NCBI GenBank assembly: GCA_946414655.1
Contig: CAMKPL010000002.1
Location: 64,616 to 128,615, forward strand
Origin: an uncultured Caryophanales bacterium
GTDB lineage: Bacteria > Bacillota_I > Bacilli_A > RFN20 > CAG-826
Reading direction: 5' to 3'
Length of the DNA: 64,000 nt
In this document: positions 61,844-64,000 of the stretch, piece after piece
How the letters are laid out: every line of letters begins with the position of its first letter
Numbering within the stretch: position 1 is the stretch's first letter
The notes under the pieces: model-generated
Database searches by the model: none
The model's input: only the letters and a program-made list of their open reading frames with translations
What the model was told of the DNA's origin: nothing
Program-made: the position numbers and the translations under genes

Positions 61844-64000
61844 ATGAAAAAGACATTCGAATTAGAATTCGATGGCCGCAAACTCGTTGTTGAAGCCGGT
61901 GAAATCGGTAAACAAACACGTGGTTGCGTTTTGGTGCGTTATGGCGACACTGTCGTTGCTTCAAACGTGACAATGTCCAAACACACTGTTGACTGGGATT
62001 TCTTCCCACTCAGTGTTGAGTACCAAGAAAGAATGTATGCTGCCGGAAAAATTCCTGGTGGATTCCTTCGTAGAGAAGGTCGCCCAAGTTCTCATGCTAT
62101 CTTAGCAAGTCGTATTACCGATAGAACAATGCGTCCACTCTTCCCAGAAGGCTTCCGTAATGAAGTCCAAGTCGTCTCCCAAGTTATGGCTGTCGACTAC
62201 GATAATTCCCCAGAAATTACCGCCATGTTTGGTTCTTCCCTTTGCGTTTGCATCTCTGATGTTCCATTTAATGGTCCGATCGCTGGTGTCTATGTTGGAC
62301 GTGTTGATGGAAAATTAGTCATCAACCCAACAGTTGAACAACGTAAAGTGTCTGACATCGACCTCTGTGTCGCTGGTACAGAAGAAGCCATTAACATGGT
62401 TGAAGCAGGTGCTAACGAAGTTAGCGAAGAAGATATGCTTGACGCTTTAATGTTTGGTCATGAAGCTGTCAAGAAACTCTGCCGTTTCCAAAAGGAAATT
62501 ATCAAGAAGATTGGTGTTGAAAAGAACAAAGACATTCAATTCAAGGTTATTCCAGAAGAATTACGTGCAGAAGTCACTGCTAAAGTTGACAAAGAATTAC
62601 GTAAAGCTGTTTCTACAAAAGACAAACTTGAACGTGAAGAAAAAATTGAAGCAATTGAAAAGGCTACTGAAGCTGAATACACTGAAAACGGTGCTGATCC
62701 AAAGACTGTTCAACAAGTCCATGAGATTCAAGAAGACATCGTTCACCAAGAAGTTCGCCGCTTAATTGCTGAAGATAAGATTAGACCAGACGGTCGTAAA
62801 CCAGACGAACTTCGTCCACTTGATGCCCAAGTCGACATCCTCGGACGTAGAGTTCACGGTTCTGCGATGTTTACTCGTGGTCAAACCCAAGTTATTTCCA
62901 CAACCACACTTGGACCTTTAAGTGATAAACAAATCATTGATGATTTAACACCAGAAGAATCTAAGAGATTCATGCATCACTATAACTTCCCACAATGGTG
63001 TGTTGGTGGAACAGGTAAGATTGGTGTTCTTGCTCGTCGTGAAATCGGCCATGGTGCCTTAGGCGAAAGAGCTCTCTCTTACGTTATTCCTTCCGAAGAA
63101 GAATTCCCATACACAGTTCGTGTTGTTAGTGAAGTTTATGAATCAAATGGTTCATCTTCCCAAGCTAGTATCTGTGCTGGATGTATGTCTCTTATGGCCG
63201 CTGGTGTGCCAATCCGTCGTATGGTCTCCGGTATCGCTATGGGCTTAATTTCCACTGGCTCACTTGATACAAATCCATACACCATTCTCACCGATATCCA
63301 AGGTCTTGAAGACCACTTCGGTGATATGGACTTTAAGGTTGCTGGTACAGAAGTCGGTATTACCGCTCTTCAAATGGACATTAAGATTGCTGGTGTTACC
63401 CGTGAAGTCTTACGTGAAGCTTTAGCTCAAGCCCACAAGGCCCGCGCAGAAATCCGCGCTGTCATGAGCAAAGCCATTGCTGCTCCACGTCCAGATGTCA
63501 GCGAATTTGCTCCAAAACTCGATAAAATGCAAATTGATGTCGATAAGATCCGTGATGTTATCGGAACTGGTGGTAAGGTCATTAATGAAATTATTGCTGA
63601 GTGCGATAATGTCCAAATCGATATCGATGATAATGGCTTAATCGTCATCTATCACATGAACCGTGAAATGATTAACAAAGCCAAGAAGATGATTGAAGAC
63701 ATCGTTAGAGAAGCCAAAGTTGGCGAAGTCTACGAAGGCGAAGTCACCCGTGTTGAAGAATACGGAGCATTTGTGAAATTATTCGGAACAACCGAAGGTT
63801 TATGCCATGTCTCTCGCTTAGACTGGGGCTATGTTGCTAAAGCTAGTGACAAAGTCAAAGTCGGAGATATCTTAAAAGTTAGAGTCTGCGAAATTGATGA
63901 CCACGGTAAAGTGAAAGTTTCACATCGTGAATTCATCGAAAAACCAGCTGGATACGTTGAAAAACCAACTCCAGTTGGTAAAAAACCACATAAACATCAT
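61844..64000 (+). CDS. pnp: polynucleotide phosphorylase (3' partial)
   Basis: 3'-5' phosphorolytic exoribonuclease of the degradosome. 719 codons are visible and the frame is still open at the right edge, close to the normal end. Two RNase PH domains: the first about 10-230, and the catalytic second about 310-540 with ESNGSSSQASICAG and DIQGLEDHFGDMDFKVAGT. Then KH (about 555-615, VIGTGGKVINEI) and S1 (about 625-695, EEYGAFVKL). The start has AAAAGGAG 10 bases upstream. The His/Lys-rich tail is cut by the window. Confidence 0.97.
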   Translation, partial: MKKTFELEFDGRKLVVEAGEIGKQTRGCVLVRYGDTVVASNVTMSKHTVDWDFFPLSVEYQERMYAAGKIPGGFLRREGRPSSHAILASRITDRTMRPLFPEGFRNEVQVVSQVMAVDYDNSPEITAMFGSSLCVCISDVPFNGPIAGVYVGRVDGKLVINPTVEQRKVSDIDLCVAGTEEAINMVEAGANEVSEEDMLDALMFGHEAVKKLCRFQKEIIKKIGVEKNKDIQFKVIPEELRAEVTAKVDKELRKAVSTKDKLEREEKIEAIEKATEAEYTENGADPKTVQQVHEIQEDIVHQEVRRLIAEDKIRPDGRKPDELRPLDAQVDILGRRVHGSAMFTRGQTQVISTTTLGPLSDKQIIDDLTPEESKRFMHHYNFPQWCVGGTGKIGVLARREIGHGALGERALSYVIPSEEEFPYTVRVVSEVYESNGSSSQASICAGCMSLMAAGVPIRRMVSGIAMGLISTGSLDTNPYTILTDIQGLEDHFGDMDFKVAGTEVGITALQMDIKIAGVTREVLREALAQAHKARAEIRAVMSKAIAAPRPDVSEFAPKLDKMQIDVDKIRDVIGTGGKVINEIIAECDNVQIDIDDNGLIVIYHMNREMINKAKKMIEDIVREAKVGEVYEGEVTRVEEYGAFVKLFGTTEGLCHVSRLDWGYVAKASDKVKVGDILKVRVCEIDDHGKVKVSHREFIEKPAGYVEKPTPVGKKPHKHH

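Overview
The window is AT-rich chromosomal DNA with standard stop usage: TGA ends several genes (rsmH, higB, truB, mutS2) and TGG encodes Trp. Gene content and order are those of Bacilli: dnaB-dnaI, polA-mutM-coaE, pheST with a T-box, mraZ-rsmH-ftsA-ftsZ, T-box-ileS-lspA-rluD, mutS2-uvrC, and rimP-nusA-infB-rbfA-truB-ribF-rpsO-pnp. The reduced gene clusters, the lack of peptidoglycan genes between rsmH and ftsA, and many small lipoproteins and membrane proteins suggest an uncultured or gut-type lineage near the Mollicutes/Erysipelotrichia border. That placement is inference.

Layout. 1-9 kb is DNA replication and repair: dnaB (5' cut by the window edge) and dnaI on +, converging on a leftward dnaE-polA-mutM/coaE operon in which MutM and CoaE are one polypeptide. 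9-16.4 kb holds nrnA, ackA, glgP-dUTPase, a DUF523 gene, a YgjP-like metallopeptidase and an SpoU methyltransferase. 16.4-23.7 kb has a repeat-rich lipoprotein, T-box-pheST-yceD and a secreted nuclease lipoprotein. 23.7-32.3 kb is a stripped division cluster followed by ileS-lspA-rluD. 32.3-37.7 kb has rnhC behind an orphan RelB-like gene, then mutS2-uvrC. 37.8-53 kb is the accessory part: a HigBA toxin-antitoxin module, tRNA-Arg, a low-MW phosphatase, an ECF sigma/anti-sigma pair, a PTS IIC, a lipoprotein, a membrane protein/NERD pair, an XRE membrane regulator, and an unrecognised three-gene envelope operon with a 1208-residue beta-rich protein and a PAP2 phosphatase. 53-64 kb is a nucleotidyltransferase and the translation/RNA operons up to pnp, which is cut by the right edge.

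Two window-wide signals stand out. First, an imperfect ~20-bp motif (consensus CCAGCAAWTYNYGGKTAAW) recurs more than ten times, in intergenic DNA and inside genes, mostly in one orientation. Second, at least nine genes place a sigma-A-type -10 box exactly 6-7 bases before the ATG with no Shine-Dalgarno, so they are probably transcribed as leaderless mRNAs, while other genes carry strong AAAGGAGG-type sites. The best candidates for undescribed biology are the dispersed motif, the envelope operon at 46.5-51.8 kb, and the MutM-CoaE and TtcA-GNAT fusions.
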